Source: a virus
DNA: 26,680 bases
Strand: one strand, 5' to 3'
IMG/VR virus record: IMGVR_UViG_3300030012_001613
Coordinates: 1 to 26,680 of that record
The position numbers and the translations under genes were made by a program. The notes below the pieces were generated by a model. The model was not told the DNA's origin, made no database searches, and saw only the letters and a program-made list of their open reading frames with translations. How positions within the stretch are numbered: position 1 is the stretch's first letter; the number at the start of each line of letters is the position of its first letter. Of this stretch, positions 1 through 7,351 are shown piece by piece.

Positions 1-370
1 CGATGATCTCGAGGCGCATCTGTGGGTTGGTCGCTCGGTCGATGCCGTGCTGGATCATGAGCCGCTCGATCAGGCCGACGATGACCTCGCTCGCCTCGTG
101 TCCGGCTCGGGCGTGCTGACTCACCTGACGAACATAGTTCAGCCGCGCCGTGTTCCGGGCGACCAGCTCATCGGCAAGCTGGGCGAGAACGATCGCCGCA
201 TCGGCGTCGAAGTCCTCGACCAGGTGAGCAAGCTGCGCCTCGATCACGCGGATCCGGGGATCGACCTCATCCACCGGATCGCCGTCCTCGTTGGTTGCTG
301 GCTTCAGCTTGGGATCCTCGAGGAGGTCGAGGAGTCGATACTGGTCTGGCGTGAGCCGATTGACGATCAT
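1..370 (-). CDS. Partial distal virion/tail-region protein, unknown function
   Basis: An open frame starts at ATG 370 and runs off the left edge of the window, giving 123 visible residues and no stop. The start overlaps the stop of the upstream tail gene as ATGA (367-370), the usual junction in this genome. The visible part begins MIVNRLTPDQYRLLDLL, then has a Pro/Asp-rich stretch and a long charged alpha-helical segment that looks coiled-coil-like (EAQLAHLVEDFDAD, LAQLADELVARN). There is no signal peptide, membrane segment or recognisable motif. Its place after the tail fibre-like gene suggests a virion or tail-associated protein, but this is inferred from position only. The end coordinate 1 is the window edge, not the gene end. 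Confidence 0.7.
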   Translation of the reverse strand, partial: MIVNRLTPDQYRLLDLLEDPKLKPATNEDGDPVDEVDPRIRVIEAQLAHLVEDFDADAAIVLAQLADELVARNTARLNYVRQVSQHARAGHEASEVIVGLIERLMIQHGIDRATNPQMRLEII

Positions 371-1797
371 GCGATGAGGCTGTCCGCGATGTTCTCGCTG
401 CCTGCGAGGTTGACGGGTGGCAGGATGCCGTTCTGGTACAGGTCGAAGACTCGGTCCATGAAGCGGAGCATACTGCCCTGGTCGCCGTTCGTCACGTCGA
501 CCGTGAAGCTGTCCTCGATGTTGAAGGCGGTCGGCCCGGGAATGATCAAGAACTTGACCCCGCCCGGAGCGGTGCTGATCATCTCGGCGAAGACCACCCC
601 GTCGATCAGGACGTTGGTGCCGTTCGTGAACGCGGTGGACTGCTCGATCGTGAAGTAGATGGGGTCGGCGAGGTCAGTGGCTGCCCGGAAGCTGCCGGTG
701 TGGACACCGTATGCGCTGTCGGACAGGGAGCCGTGGTTGATGGTGAAGCTGTTGTCGTAGCTCTTGCTGGCGTTGGCCAGTCCCACCTTCAGCACTCCCG
801 CCGACGAAGCGGTCCCAGACTTGCGTGCCAAGATGCCGACACCGTAGAGCGCGTCGGGCCTGACGCCTTGCGTGGCACCTGATCCGATGCTGCCGAACTC
901 CTGCTGCACGCATATCTGGGTGGAGCCGTCGCTCGCCAACTTGAGCGCGTTGCTACCGATAGCGACCGTGCTCGACTCCTTGAGAATCGTCGCGCCTGCA
1001 CTTCCGGTCCGGGCGATCCAGTTCAGGGGGAGGTTGGACTGGAACGACTCGAAGGACGAGTTGCGGAGCATGTTGCGCCCGGTCCTGCGGCCATCGCCTA
1101 AGACCGTCGAGGTCGCTGAGAAGTTTCCGACGTATCCGCTGCCGCCAGGCCAGCGGTGATCCATGGATGGGTACACCGCAGCCCCCCGGACCTCGAACAT
1201 CTCAGCACCCACCGGCAGCTTCTTCGTTCTCGCGTCTGCGATGCATCGGAAACGCAGGGTCTCGGTCCGGCATGTTCCGATGTTGCTGCCATGCGTCGCG
1301 GTCTTGGTGTTGTCAGCCTCTGCGCTCACGATCACGGTGCCGTTGCCCACGTTGCTCCCACCCGCTGAGGTGCTTCCGATCGTGATGACTGAACCGTCGA
1401 GGCTCTTGGAGTTGGCGATCATCTGATCCCGTAGCTCGAACAGGGCGTCCTTGAACGTCTTCCGGGGCAGGTTGCTGGGCGGCGTCTGCGCCTTGAGGTC
1501 CGCCTCCATCATCTCGATCAGGGTGCGACGTGCGACCGACTGAACCCTCATGAAGAAGTCCGAGCCGATCGAGTTCTTCAGGGCGTCGATGTCCTGGGTC
1601 AGCTCCTTGGTGAACTGGATGTCGGTGTTCTGGGTCGCTCCGAGCGCGTTGATGTACTCCTGGAGAGCCTCCTGCACCGATGTCCCAGATGCGTCGACGA
1701 TGTCGTCTTGGAACGTCTCCATGCGACTGAGTGCCCCGAAGAGCTTGCCAAGTCGTGCGAAGATGCCCTGCCCGCTTGTCGTGAAGTCTACAGTCAC
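367..1797 (-). CDS. Tail protein with carbohydrate-binding-like C-terminal half
   Basis: A 476-residue protein. The N-terminal ~130 residues are helical and charged (around METFQDDIVDASGTSVQEAL), followed by a Gly/Ser/Thr/Asn-rich beta region. From about residue 240 a segment starting NMLRNSSFESF, with LPLNWIARTG, GSNALKL and a later IYFTIEQS, follows the layout of family 4/9 carbohydrate-binding modules (jelly-roll: named, wounded first strand, Trp, then SGxxALKL-like strand). The last ~40 residues (RVFDLYQNGILPPVNLAGSENI) look like a conserved tail-end motif. It begins with ATG at 1797, overlapping the stop of the small Cys-rich gene (ATGA-type). It probably sits at the distal tail and may bind host surface glycans; the binding role is inference from layout. 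Confidence 0.7.
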   Translation of the reverse strand: MTVDFTTSGQGIFARLGKLFGALSRMETFQDDIVDASGTSVQEALQEYINALGATQNTDIQFTKELTQDIDALKNSIGSDFFMRVQSVARRTLIEMMEADLKAQTPPSNLPRKTFKDALFELRDQMIANSKSLDGSVITIGSTSAGGSNVGNGTVIVSAEADNTKTATHGSNIGTCRTETLRFRCIADARTKKLPVGAEMFEVRGAAVYPSMDHRWPGGSGYVGNFSATSTVLGDGRRTGRNMLRNSSFESFQSNLPLNWIARTGSAGATILKESSTVAIGSNALKLASDGSTQICVQQEFGSIGSGATQGVRPDALYGVGILARKSGTASSAGVLKVGLANASKSYDNSFTINHGSLSDSAYGVHTGSFRAATDLADPIYFTIEQSTAFTNGTNVLIDGVVFAEMISTAPGGVKFLIIPGPTAFNIEDSFTVDVTNGDQGSMLRFMDRVFDLYQNGILPPVNLAGSENIADSLIA

Positions 1798-2054
1798 CTC
1801 ATGCCGTCCTCTCGTTTCATGCGCCGCTTCCTACTCCATCGGTTCATCGCCTCCCTGCGGCGTTGACAAGATCCGCACGGCTTGAAGCCGAGGCTGCTGG
1901 TGACCTTCTTGATCTTGTCGCCAAGACCTCGATCGGGACCGGCGTACTCGGTGCAGGTCTCGCAGCACTGCTCGAGGTCGTCCTTGTCGCAGAGCTTCAG
2001 ACTGCACGTCTGGGTTCCGTTGGCGTTCTGGGCCGCGTAGATGCACTCGCTCAT
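1794..2054 (-). CDS. Small cysteine-rich protein with zinc-finger-like C-terminus
   Basis: I chose ATG 2054, which overlaps the upstream stop as ATGA (2051-2054); the frame stays open further upstream but that part is shadow of the cysteine-rich gene. The 86-residue product begins MSECIYAAQ and has eight cysteines, including a CCETC cluster and a CGSCQRRR motif followed by EAMNRWSRKRR. The order GLGD, then a Lys-rich helix, then GFKPCGSCQRRREAMN resembles a small phage protein family usually found among tail genes; I recall the pattern, not a specific name. The CxxC pairs could bind zinc and the basic C-terminus could bind nucleic acid or an acidic partner, but neither is shown. It is one of a run of Cys-rich genes. 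Confidence 0.7.
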   Translation of the reverse strand: MSECIYAAQNANGTQTCSLKLCDKDDLEQCCETCTEYAGPDRGLGDKIKKVTSSLGFKPCGSCQRRREAMNRWSRKRRMKREDGMR

Positions 2055-3508
2055 GATCTCACCCTGATGTCGACGCTCTTGTCGCCCGGTCCCTTGGCAT
2101 AGTAGTCTCCCGACGTGAAGAGGTCGAAGTACTCCTCGGCGGTGCATCCATAGCACCATGGAATGTCATCCCTGTCGATCAGTCCCGGGGCGTTGATCGT
2201 GATCGACTTCGTGTCGACGATGCGACCCCAGCCCACTCGCGGGTTGCCGCAGCTATCCCATCGAGCGATGCACTTCTCCTCCCAGCAGTCTCCGGCGTAG
2301 TCCGGGTCGTTGCCGCATTCAGGGTGACAGCTCGGAAGCTGCGAGGCTTGGGTGCAGTTGTTGAAGTTGCCGATGTTCGGACCATGGCACCAGTAGCTGC
2401 TGTCATGCTGCGGGCAGAAGCAGTTTAGGTAGGGCTTGCCAAAGTGGTCGCGGTACGATTCGCAGCACGCGCCAGCTCCTGCGTCGTATCCGTTGCCCAG
2501 TCCCCAAGCGCATCCGTCATACACGCCGGGGTTGTCCTGCTCGCAAAAGCAGTTGGCGTCCTGCGTGCAGTTCCTTGAGCATATGGGCTCGAAGCAGACG
2601 CTGCCCTCGATGAACCACGGGGAGCAGTTGCAGATGCATCGCTCGTCGTGCGCTTGGAGTGCGTCGCACGGATTGAACACCCCGCCACCTTCACGATCGA
2701 AGCACCAGTACTCCGACCCGGTTCTGCCACAACCGAGGGACCCGTTGCTGTTGCACTCGCACTGATTGAAGTCGCAGCAGGCAAGCGAGCCGACATCATG
2801 ATAGAGCCGCTTACCATGAACGCCCGGGGCATGGAAACCGATCACGCCCTGCCATGCTGTCTTTCCATCGCCGAGGTCGATGCAATCCAAGCTCGCCGTC
2901 CTGATCGAGTAGTCGAGGGGGGAGATGAACTTCTTGCTGTTCGGCGTTGCGATGAGGTCGCCCTCGGAGTGACAATCCCAGCAACCATCCGACGTAATGC
3001 CGCTCAGACATCCCGGGTTGAGCACGCTCTGCGTCAGTCTGCCGAAGGAGCCATACTGCGCGGACTTGCCAGAGTCGAAGACCGAGAACCTGCACGACTG
3101 CGTTGTCGATCTTGATGCTCCCGCGTATGGCGCGTCCGCCATCCACTCGTTCGTCGATGGGTCCATGCACGGCGTGGTTCGGCACTTCGGCCAGTACACC
3201 CCGCGCATCATCATATTCCCACCCTTGAGCCATGAATCTGAATACCATCCGCGTGCTGTGATCTCGTCGTGCCGCACGACTTCGACTGCACTACTCGGCA
3301 GGAAGAGCGCGTTGTGGCGCTCTGCCGTGGTCCGGCAGTTCAGCGTGGTGGCTCCGCCACCAGGCGGACAGATTCGCGTGCATTGCAATGAGTTCGAAAG
3401 AGAGATCCCGTCGTACTCGATCATGAGGCTGGTCTCGTCGCAGTTGCATCCGGACGGTGGTGACCCGTCCTTGCCGCAACAACAGGAAGCCCCAAGCACG
3501 CTAGGCAC
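2051..3508 (-). CDS. Cysteine-rich distal virion protein
   Basis: A 485-residue protein with about 44 cysteines (roughly 9%), spread from residue 9 (SCCCGKDG) to the end (WCYGC). Cysteines occur as CxC, CC and CxxC groups (CDFNQCECN, RCICNCSP, NCFCEQ, NCFCPQ), with repeated Asn/Gly/Asp/Tyr/Trp around them. There is no signal peptide, so it is not an exported protein by the usual route. The start is ATG 3508, overlapping the preceding gene by 8 bases. It lies among the distal tail genes, so it is probably a virion adhesin or tail appendage whose cysteines form disulfides or hold metal ions. I recognise no named family. Composition is unlike the head and tail-tube genes upstream. Confidence 0.75.
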   Translation of the reverse strand: MPSVLGASCCCGKDGSPPSGCNCDETSLMIEYDGISLSNSLQCTRICPPGGGATTLNCRTTAERHNALFLPSSAVEVVRHDEITARGWYSDSWLKGGNMMMRGVYWPKCRTTPCMDPSTNEWMADAPYAGASRSTTQSCRFSVFDSGKSAQYGSFGRLTQSVLNPGCLSGITSDGCWDCHSEGDLIATPNSKKFISPLDYSIRTASLDCIDLGDGKTAWQGVIGFHAPGVHGKRLYHDVGSLACCDFNQCECNSNGSLGCGRTGSEYWCFDREGGGVFNPCDALQAHDERCICNCSPWFIEGSVCFEPICSRNCTQDANCFCEQDNPGVYDGCAWGLGNGYDAGAGACCESYRDHFGKPYLNCFCPQHDSSYWCHGPNIGNFNNCTQASQLPSCHPECGNDPDYAGDCWEEKCIARWDSCGNPRVGWGRIVDTKSITINAPGLIDRDDIPWCYGCTAEEYFDLFTSGDYYAKGPGDKSVDIRVRS

Positions 3509-3866
3509 TACGCGGCTCCAGACCGTAGGCGTGGATGCTCACAGCAGTTCCAGAATGTAGCTGTCCCATCAATCGTTCCCCGGGCTGCATTATCAACTTC
3601 ACCCTCTGCACGCTCTCGTCCATCTTGTCCCTGAAGCTCACGATGCTGTGGACGATCACGTTGGATGATGCGACGGTCTCCTCGCCGACTGGAAGCAGGT
3701 GATGGATCCTGTACTGGTTTGACGTGCCGCCTTGACTAGCTGCCACCCACAATGCTGTGACCATTGTCGGACCCCCGAACGGTGCAGTGTAGAGCAGGGT
3801 CGCAACCGTCAGGTCGGTGCTTGCAGTGGTCACTTCTTTGGAGAAAAGCCTGCGCGGTACGCTCAT
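3501..3866 (-). CDS. Small virion structural protein (beta-rich)
   Basis: The start is ATG 3866, overlapping the upstream stop as ATGA (3863-3866); the longer open frame upstream is shadow. The 121-residue product begins MSVPRRLFSK and reads as alternating beta strands: ATLLYTAPFGGPTMVTALWVA, then RIHHLL, NVIVHSIV, VQRVKLIMQPGERLMGQ and a final VSIHAYGLE. This order (LYTAP, a short beta block, LxPGDxL-like turn, a last strand ending in Y-G-x-E) matches a small virion-associated family common next to tail genes of siphoviruses. Its exact role is unknown; a tail or capsid decoration component is the likely reading. The 8-base overlap with the Cys-rich gene downstream suggests the two are translated together. 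Confidence 0.7.
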   Translation of the reverse strand: MSVPRRLFSKEVTTASTDLTVATLLYTAPFGGPTMVTALWVAASQGGTSNQYRIHHLLPVGEETVASSNVIVHSIVSFRDKMDESVQRVKLIMQPGERLMGQLHSGTAVSIHAYGLEPRSA

Positions 3867-4849
3867 CGCATCATCTCCGCGAACATGCTCATGAAGCCGG
3901 GGTCGTGCTCTCGGACCGACATGCTGCCGGTGGTGCTGTCTGGCATTGTGCTCTCCTTGACAGTGAGGGACTCGTCCTCCTCGCAGCAGGTGACGCATCG
4001 CTCGTTCGTTGCGTTGAAATAGTAACCGCTCCCGGTGTTGACGACCACGACCCTAGTTCCTGCCGGGACTCGGGTGATCGGCATCTCGATCTCGCAGTCG
4101 GTTCCGTTGATCTGTCCACCCATGCCTCGAGGCTCGCATCCGTTCAACGCCTCGAACGGCTCACCGACCTCATCGTCGTCGATCACTCTCCTCACCATGT
4201 ACGGACTGCCATCAGCAGGGGTGCATGGTGGGTCGTTGCCTTCTCCTTGAATCGCTGCGAGGAAGGAGTCCGGGTTCTTCGGTGACTGGAAGACGAGGAT
4301 CGACTTGCCCTGATTGTTCGCCGAGGGGAAGAGCAGGACCACCATGCCCTTGAAGTTGTTGGCGTCGGTGGTGTCGGTTTCCTCACCCTGCTCGTCGGTC
4401 GGTCGCTCCAGGCTGAAGCCGTTGGTCGGGAATGCTGGGTTGTTGCGCTCCGCGCTCCAACTACGCCGACCAGCCGAGACCCAAGGAGATCCCTCGGTGC
4501 TCGTCTCATCGAGGAAGACCTCGGTCCACTTGTATCCGATGCGGGTCGGCGTCTCGTCTCCACCCTCGCCACCACCGCCTTCGTCTCCACGTCGCTCACG
4601 GTATCGACTCTGCGAGCCTTCAGGCGGTTCGCCCTCTTCCTCCTCGGCTCTGGTTCCGGGGAGGATACGATCGCCCAGCTTGGCGATGATCGGGAAGTTG
4701 CCAGCACCACCCCGTGGCTGCGTGCTCGTGCCGAAGCCAAAGTTCGTGATGAACTCGGTGTTCTGCTGCACCTGTCCGATCAGGTCGTTGAGGACCTCGG
4801 TGGTGAGCTTGCCATATTGGCCCTGGGTGAACTCCGGGAACTCAGGCAT
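3863..4849 (-). CDS. Virion-associated protein, unknown function
   Basis: A 328-residue protein starting MPEFPEFTQGQYGKL at ATG 4849, with a strong GAGGAG site seven bases upstream. The N-terminal ~45 residues are helical (LTTEVLNDLIGQVQQNTEF). A low-complexity Glu/Gly/Arg-rich linker follows at about residues 68-100 (EEEEGEPPEG, GDEGGGGEGGDE), then a beta-rich part with strands such as GMVVLLFPSA, KSILVFQSP and TRVVVVNTGSGYYF. Near the end, NERCVTCCEEDE adds a cysteine cluster, echoing the two Cys-rich genes downstream. It sits in the distal tail block and is probably a virion protein; the family is not one I recognise. Confidence 0.65.
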   Translation of the reverse strand: MPEFPEFTQGQYGKLTTEVLNDLIGQVQQNTEFITNFGFGTSTQPRGGAGNFPIIAKLGDRILPGTRAEEEEGEPPEGSQSRYRERRGDEGGGGEGGDETPTRIGYKWTEVFLDETSTEGSPWVSAGRRSWSAERNNPAFPTNGFSLERPTDEQGEETDTTDANNFKGMVVLLFPSANNQGKSILVFQSPKNPDSFLAAIQGEGNDPPCTPADGSPYMVRRVIDDDEVGEPFEALNGCEPRGMGGQINGTDCEIEMPITRVPAGTRVVVVNTGSGYYFNATNERCVTCCEEDESLTVKESTMPDSTTGSMSVREHDPGFMSMFAEMMR

Positions 4850-4852
4850 GCA

Positions 4853-5233
4853 TCACTCCTCGATGATGTTGAACTGGAGGAACAGGTTGCCGCTCGTGCT
4901 CTTGGCGAAGAGCTGCTGGTTCGCGAGTCTCATGATGGCGAACTCGCCACCCTTCAACTCGAACACGGGGAAGAAGTTGCTCGAGACATCCAGTCCGATC
5001 CGCACGGCTGTAGTCGTGTCGGTTCCGACATTCCGGAACCACGCCCAGCCCTGAGCTGACGCACTCACCTCGCCGAGGCTGATGGCTTCGTGCGATGAGT
5101 CTGCGACCTGTATGACACCGCTCGAGGTCTGCTCCCCTGTCACGGTGATCGTCTGCTGGTCCGGGGTGAACTGGAGCTGGTGGTTGTTCTTCTCGTAAAT
5201 GACCGAGGCCGATACGTTCAGTTCGTCTGCCAT
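4853..5233 (-). CDS. Small tail/virion structural protein
   Basis: A 126-residue protein starting MADELNVSASVIYEKNN at ATG 5233 with an AGAGGA site five bases upstream. The pattern is distinctive: an N-terminal MADEL-x-VSAS-x-x-Y strand, a TVTG turn, EAISLGEVSASAQGWAWFRNVGTD, a strand with IGLDV, KGGEFAIMRLA and a final NLFLQFNIIEE. I know this order (EALxLGDV, GWxxFRNxD, KAGExAxFR, YLIIE-like end) from small virion proteins of several siphoviruses in the distal tail block, without a specific role. It is entirely beta-strand-like, with no Cys. It is separated from its neighbours by short gaps and is probably in the same transcript. Confidence 0.7.
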   Translation of the reverse strand: MADELNVSASVIYEKNNHQLQFTPDQQTITVTGEQTSSGVIQVADSSHEAISLGEVSASAQGWAWFRNVGTDTTTAVRIGLDVSSNFFPVFELKGGEFAIMRLANQQLFAKSTSGNLFLQFNIIEE

Positions 5234-5251
5234 GGTTGTCCTCTTGGGGGG

Positions 5252-6085
5252 TTAGATGCCGGGGAGTGATCCGTCTGCGTCAGGGAACGGCTGCTTCCAG
5301 TACACGATGTCGACATGGCCGTCCTCATCGAGGTCGAAGGTGCCGTCCTTGTCATACCGTGGGACTTGGAGGGCATGATAGCTGGGGTCGAATAGATACG
5401 TATGCTGCACGCGGAACTTGTTGGCCTCGATGCGTTGAATGCTTGCGCCGCGATACAGAAGCGTCCCGTCAGCACAACCGAACCCGCCGCCGCGCTTGCC
5501 GACGAACGCCGCATAGCTTCCAAGCTGGTCGTCGAACTGCTGCGCGGAGACGACTGACTTCGTGATCTCGTACTGGTATCGCATCTGACTCGTCGGCTGG
5601 CCGCCTGCGTCAATAGGCTCGCCGCCGATGTCGCCCACCTGCTCGCCGAAGAAGTTGAGCGTCGGCGGTTGCGGGTTCGCACGATAGGCCAGAATGAACG
5701 ACCCCGTGACCTTGCCAGTGAGTTCCTCGTAGTTGATCGAATCCGGTCCAGAAGTCAAACCGGACGGGGTTGGCGGGTTCCGCGTCTGGAATTCGACGTT
5801 GCGATACTCGTACTCGATCGACCACGCATCCGTGGTTCCTGGTGCCTTGGTCAGGTTGTACGAATGGACCACGAGGAACGTGTAGAACTCATGCCGTGAA
5901 CCGATGCGCGGGAGGAACGTCGTAGTGCTCGAGCCTGGACTGTCGGGGTAGCTGGCGTTCATGCCCCGGATGACGTTCTGCTCCGCAGGGAACCCCCACG
6001 CCTTGAACGATCGCCGGATGATCGCCTTGCCATCAGCGACCTGCACCTGTCTCCCGTCGTTGGTCTCGATGACGTACTGGCTCAT
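5252..6085 (-). CDS. Distal tail-region protein with Asp-rich calcium-like loop
   Basis: A 277-residue protein beginning MSQYVIETNDGRQVQVADGK at ATG 6085, overlapping the tape measure stop as ATGA (6082-6085). Its position directly after the tape measure is where many siphoviruses encode the distal tail or baseplate hub protein, so a tail-tip role is likely by context. Sequence features: an N-terminal beta region, KAWGFPAEQNVIRGMN, a central part with SIEYEYRNVEFQTRNPP, and a late VQHTYLFDPSYHALQ. Near the C-terminus it has DKDGTFDLDEDGHVD, an EF-hand/thrombospondin-type-3-like Asp pattern encoded at about 5303-5353. I do not recognise it as a classic Dit or Tal protein, so the function stays open. 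Confidence 0.65.
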   Translation of the reverse strand: MSQYVIETNDGRQVQVADGKAIIRRSFKAWGFPAEQNVIRGMNASYPDSPGSSTTTFLPRIGSRHEFYTFLVVHSYNLTKAPGTTDAWSIEYEYRNVEFQTRNPPTPSGLTSGPDSINYEELTGKVTGSFILAYRANPQPPTLNFFGEQVGDIGGEPIDAGGQPTSQMRYQYEITKSVVSAQQFDDQLGSYAAFVGKRGGGFGCADGTLLYRGASIQRIEANKFRVQHTYLFDPSYHALQVPRYDKDGTFDLDEDGHVDIVYWKQPFPDADGSLPGI

Positions 6086-7191
6086 GCGAATCCGATCTTC
6101 TGGGTGAGGGTCTGGAGGAGCTGCTCGATCGCGCTGGTCTTCTTGTCGATGCTCTTCTGGGTCTTGGTGGCTTCTTCTTGAAGGGCCCGGATCTTCTCGT
6201 CGACGTTCTGCTCGCCGAAGGTGAACGTGCCGAAGGCGGTCTGGCCCTGATTCGTGAATCCGGTCTTCGTCTGGGCTTCGGTGCTGACCATGCCCAAGCG
6301 CGAACTGATGGCTCCCATGCGCTGCTCTTCGAGCTTGATCTGCTCCTCGAGTGCCTTCTTCTCATCCTGCGCTGCCTGCTTCTTCTGCTCGGCGATCTTC
6401 TTCTCCCGCTCTTCGCGCTCCTTGTCGAGTGCCGCTTGCTTCTCAGCCTGCTCGGCCAGCATGATCTCCTGCTTCCGCTGTTCGTTCTTGGCGTTGATGA
6501 TCATCTCCTGGACGACCATCTGGTCCCGGAGCGCGTCGGCTGCGTGCTTCAGGTTGAGTCTGGTCTGCTCGTCACCTGCCTCTCGAGCCGCCTGCGCGGC
6601 TTCGCGAAGCTGCGCCATCTTCTGGTTCATGCTGATGACGTTCTGCTCGAGTTCGATCTGGTGCTGTAGATGGCTGGCGTGCTCCTTGTCCGACTCGATG
6701 ATCAGATCGTACTGCATCTCGAGGAGCTTGGTCTGGGCCACGATCTCGTTTTCGCGTGCTCTGGCTCGTTGTGACTGCGTGAGTTGCTGCTGCTTCACCA
6801 GCAGCTCTTCCTGCAACTCATTTATGCCCATGAGTGAGGCGGCAACCTGCTCGAACCCGGCGACCAGAGCACCGACTCCGAACGGCAGGGTCTTGAGCAG
6901 CTCACCAGCCGAGGCCATCGACTCCCTGAAGCCTTCAGCGTCCCCGGTCAGACCCTTGAAGACACCAGCGACAGCATGGGCTGCCCCGCCGAGTCCCTTG
7001 ACAGCACCCTCGACGGCACCCATGACCGCGAACACCTTTCCCATGTTCACCGCCAGCTTCCCGGTCGGCGTGTCGAGCGCCTTGTCCATCGTCTTCCCGG
7101 TCCGCTTCACCCGCTCCTCGGCGGACTTCAAACCCTTCTCGAGCTTCTCGAGCCTTGCGACGATCTCGACTTCAAGCTTGCCTGCGGCCAT
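6082..7191 (-). CDS. Tail tape measure protein (short)
   Basis: A 369-residue protein with an excellent AGGAGG site seven bases before ATG 7191. The N-terminus has KLEVEIVARLEKLEKGLKSAEERVKRTGK, the helical opening typical of tape measure proteins, followed by a hydrophobic Gly/Ala/Val-rich part (about residues 48-125, FAVMGAVEGAVKGLGG, FGVGALVAGFEQVAASL) and then a long coiled coil rich in Gln, Glu, Lys and Ala (about 125-300; KEREEREKKIAEQKKQAAQ). The order helical N-terminus, hydrophobic segment, coiled coil and location after the tail tube and chaperone genes support the call. It is shorter than most; using about 0.15 nm per residue the tail would be near 55 nm. Its start overlaps the second chaperone-like frame by 20 bases. 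Confidence 0.85.
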   Translation of the reverse strand: MAAGKLEVEIVARLEKLEKGLKSAEERVKRTGKTMDKALDTPTGKLAVNMGKVFAVMGAVEGAVKGLGGAAHAVAGVFKGLTGDAEGFRESMASAGELLKTLPFGVGALVAGFEQVAASLMGINELQEELLVKQQQLTQSQRARARENEIVAQTKLLEMQYDLIIESDKEHASHLQHQIELEQNVISMNQKMAQLREAAQAAREAGDEQTRLNLKHAADALRDQMVVQEMIINAKNEQRKQEIMLAEQAEKQAALDKEREEREKKIAEQKKQAAQDEKKALEEQIKLEEQRMGAISSRLGMVSTEAQTKTGFTNQGQTAFGTFTFGEQNVDEKIRALQEEATKTQKSIDKKTSAIEQLLQTLTQKIGFA

Positions 7192-7351
7192 CTGCCAGCC
7201 TCCTCATCTCGGCCTCGACCTTCGCACGATGGTCTCCGCCTGTAGCGTTATCGGCATCCGACTCGATCAGGGCGTTGCAAACCCCATTGAACTGGCGGAC
7301 GGTCATGGCGAAGGGGTCGCCGATTCCGGGCAGGAGCCTCACGACCGTCAC
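7172..7351 (-). CDS. Second tail assembly chaperone-like frame
   Basis: A 59-residue frame between the first chaperone-like gene and the tape measure, in the -1 frame of the former. If read alone it starts at GTG 7351, overlapping the upstream TGA as GTGA, and reads VTVVRLLPGIGDPFAMTVRQ, FNGVCNALIESDAD and ends EMRRLADGRRQA. The phrase with PFAMTVRQFNGV resembles the distal part of phage tail chaperones (gpGT type), in which an FxMTxxQ helix recurs. In lambda-like phages this frame is joined to the upstream gene by programmed frameshifting; here the -1 frame is open for about 55 bases before the stop of the first gene, but I see no canonical slippery heptamer. The ribosome-binding site for GTG 7351 is poor (GGGAAG two bases away). 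So separate translation by coupling or frameshifting are both possible. Confidence 0.6.
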   Translation of the reverse strand: MTVVRLLPGIGDPFAMTVRQFNGVCNALIESDADNATGGDHRAKVEAEMRRLADGRRQA

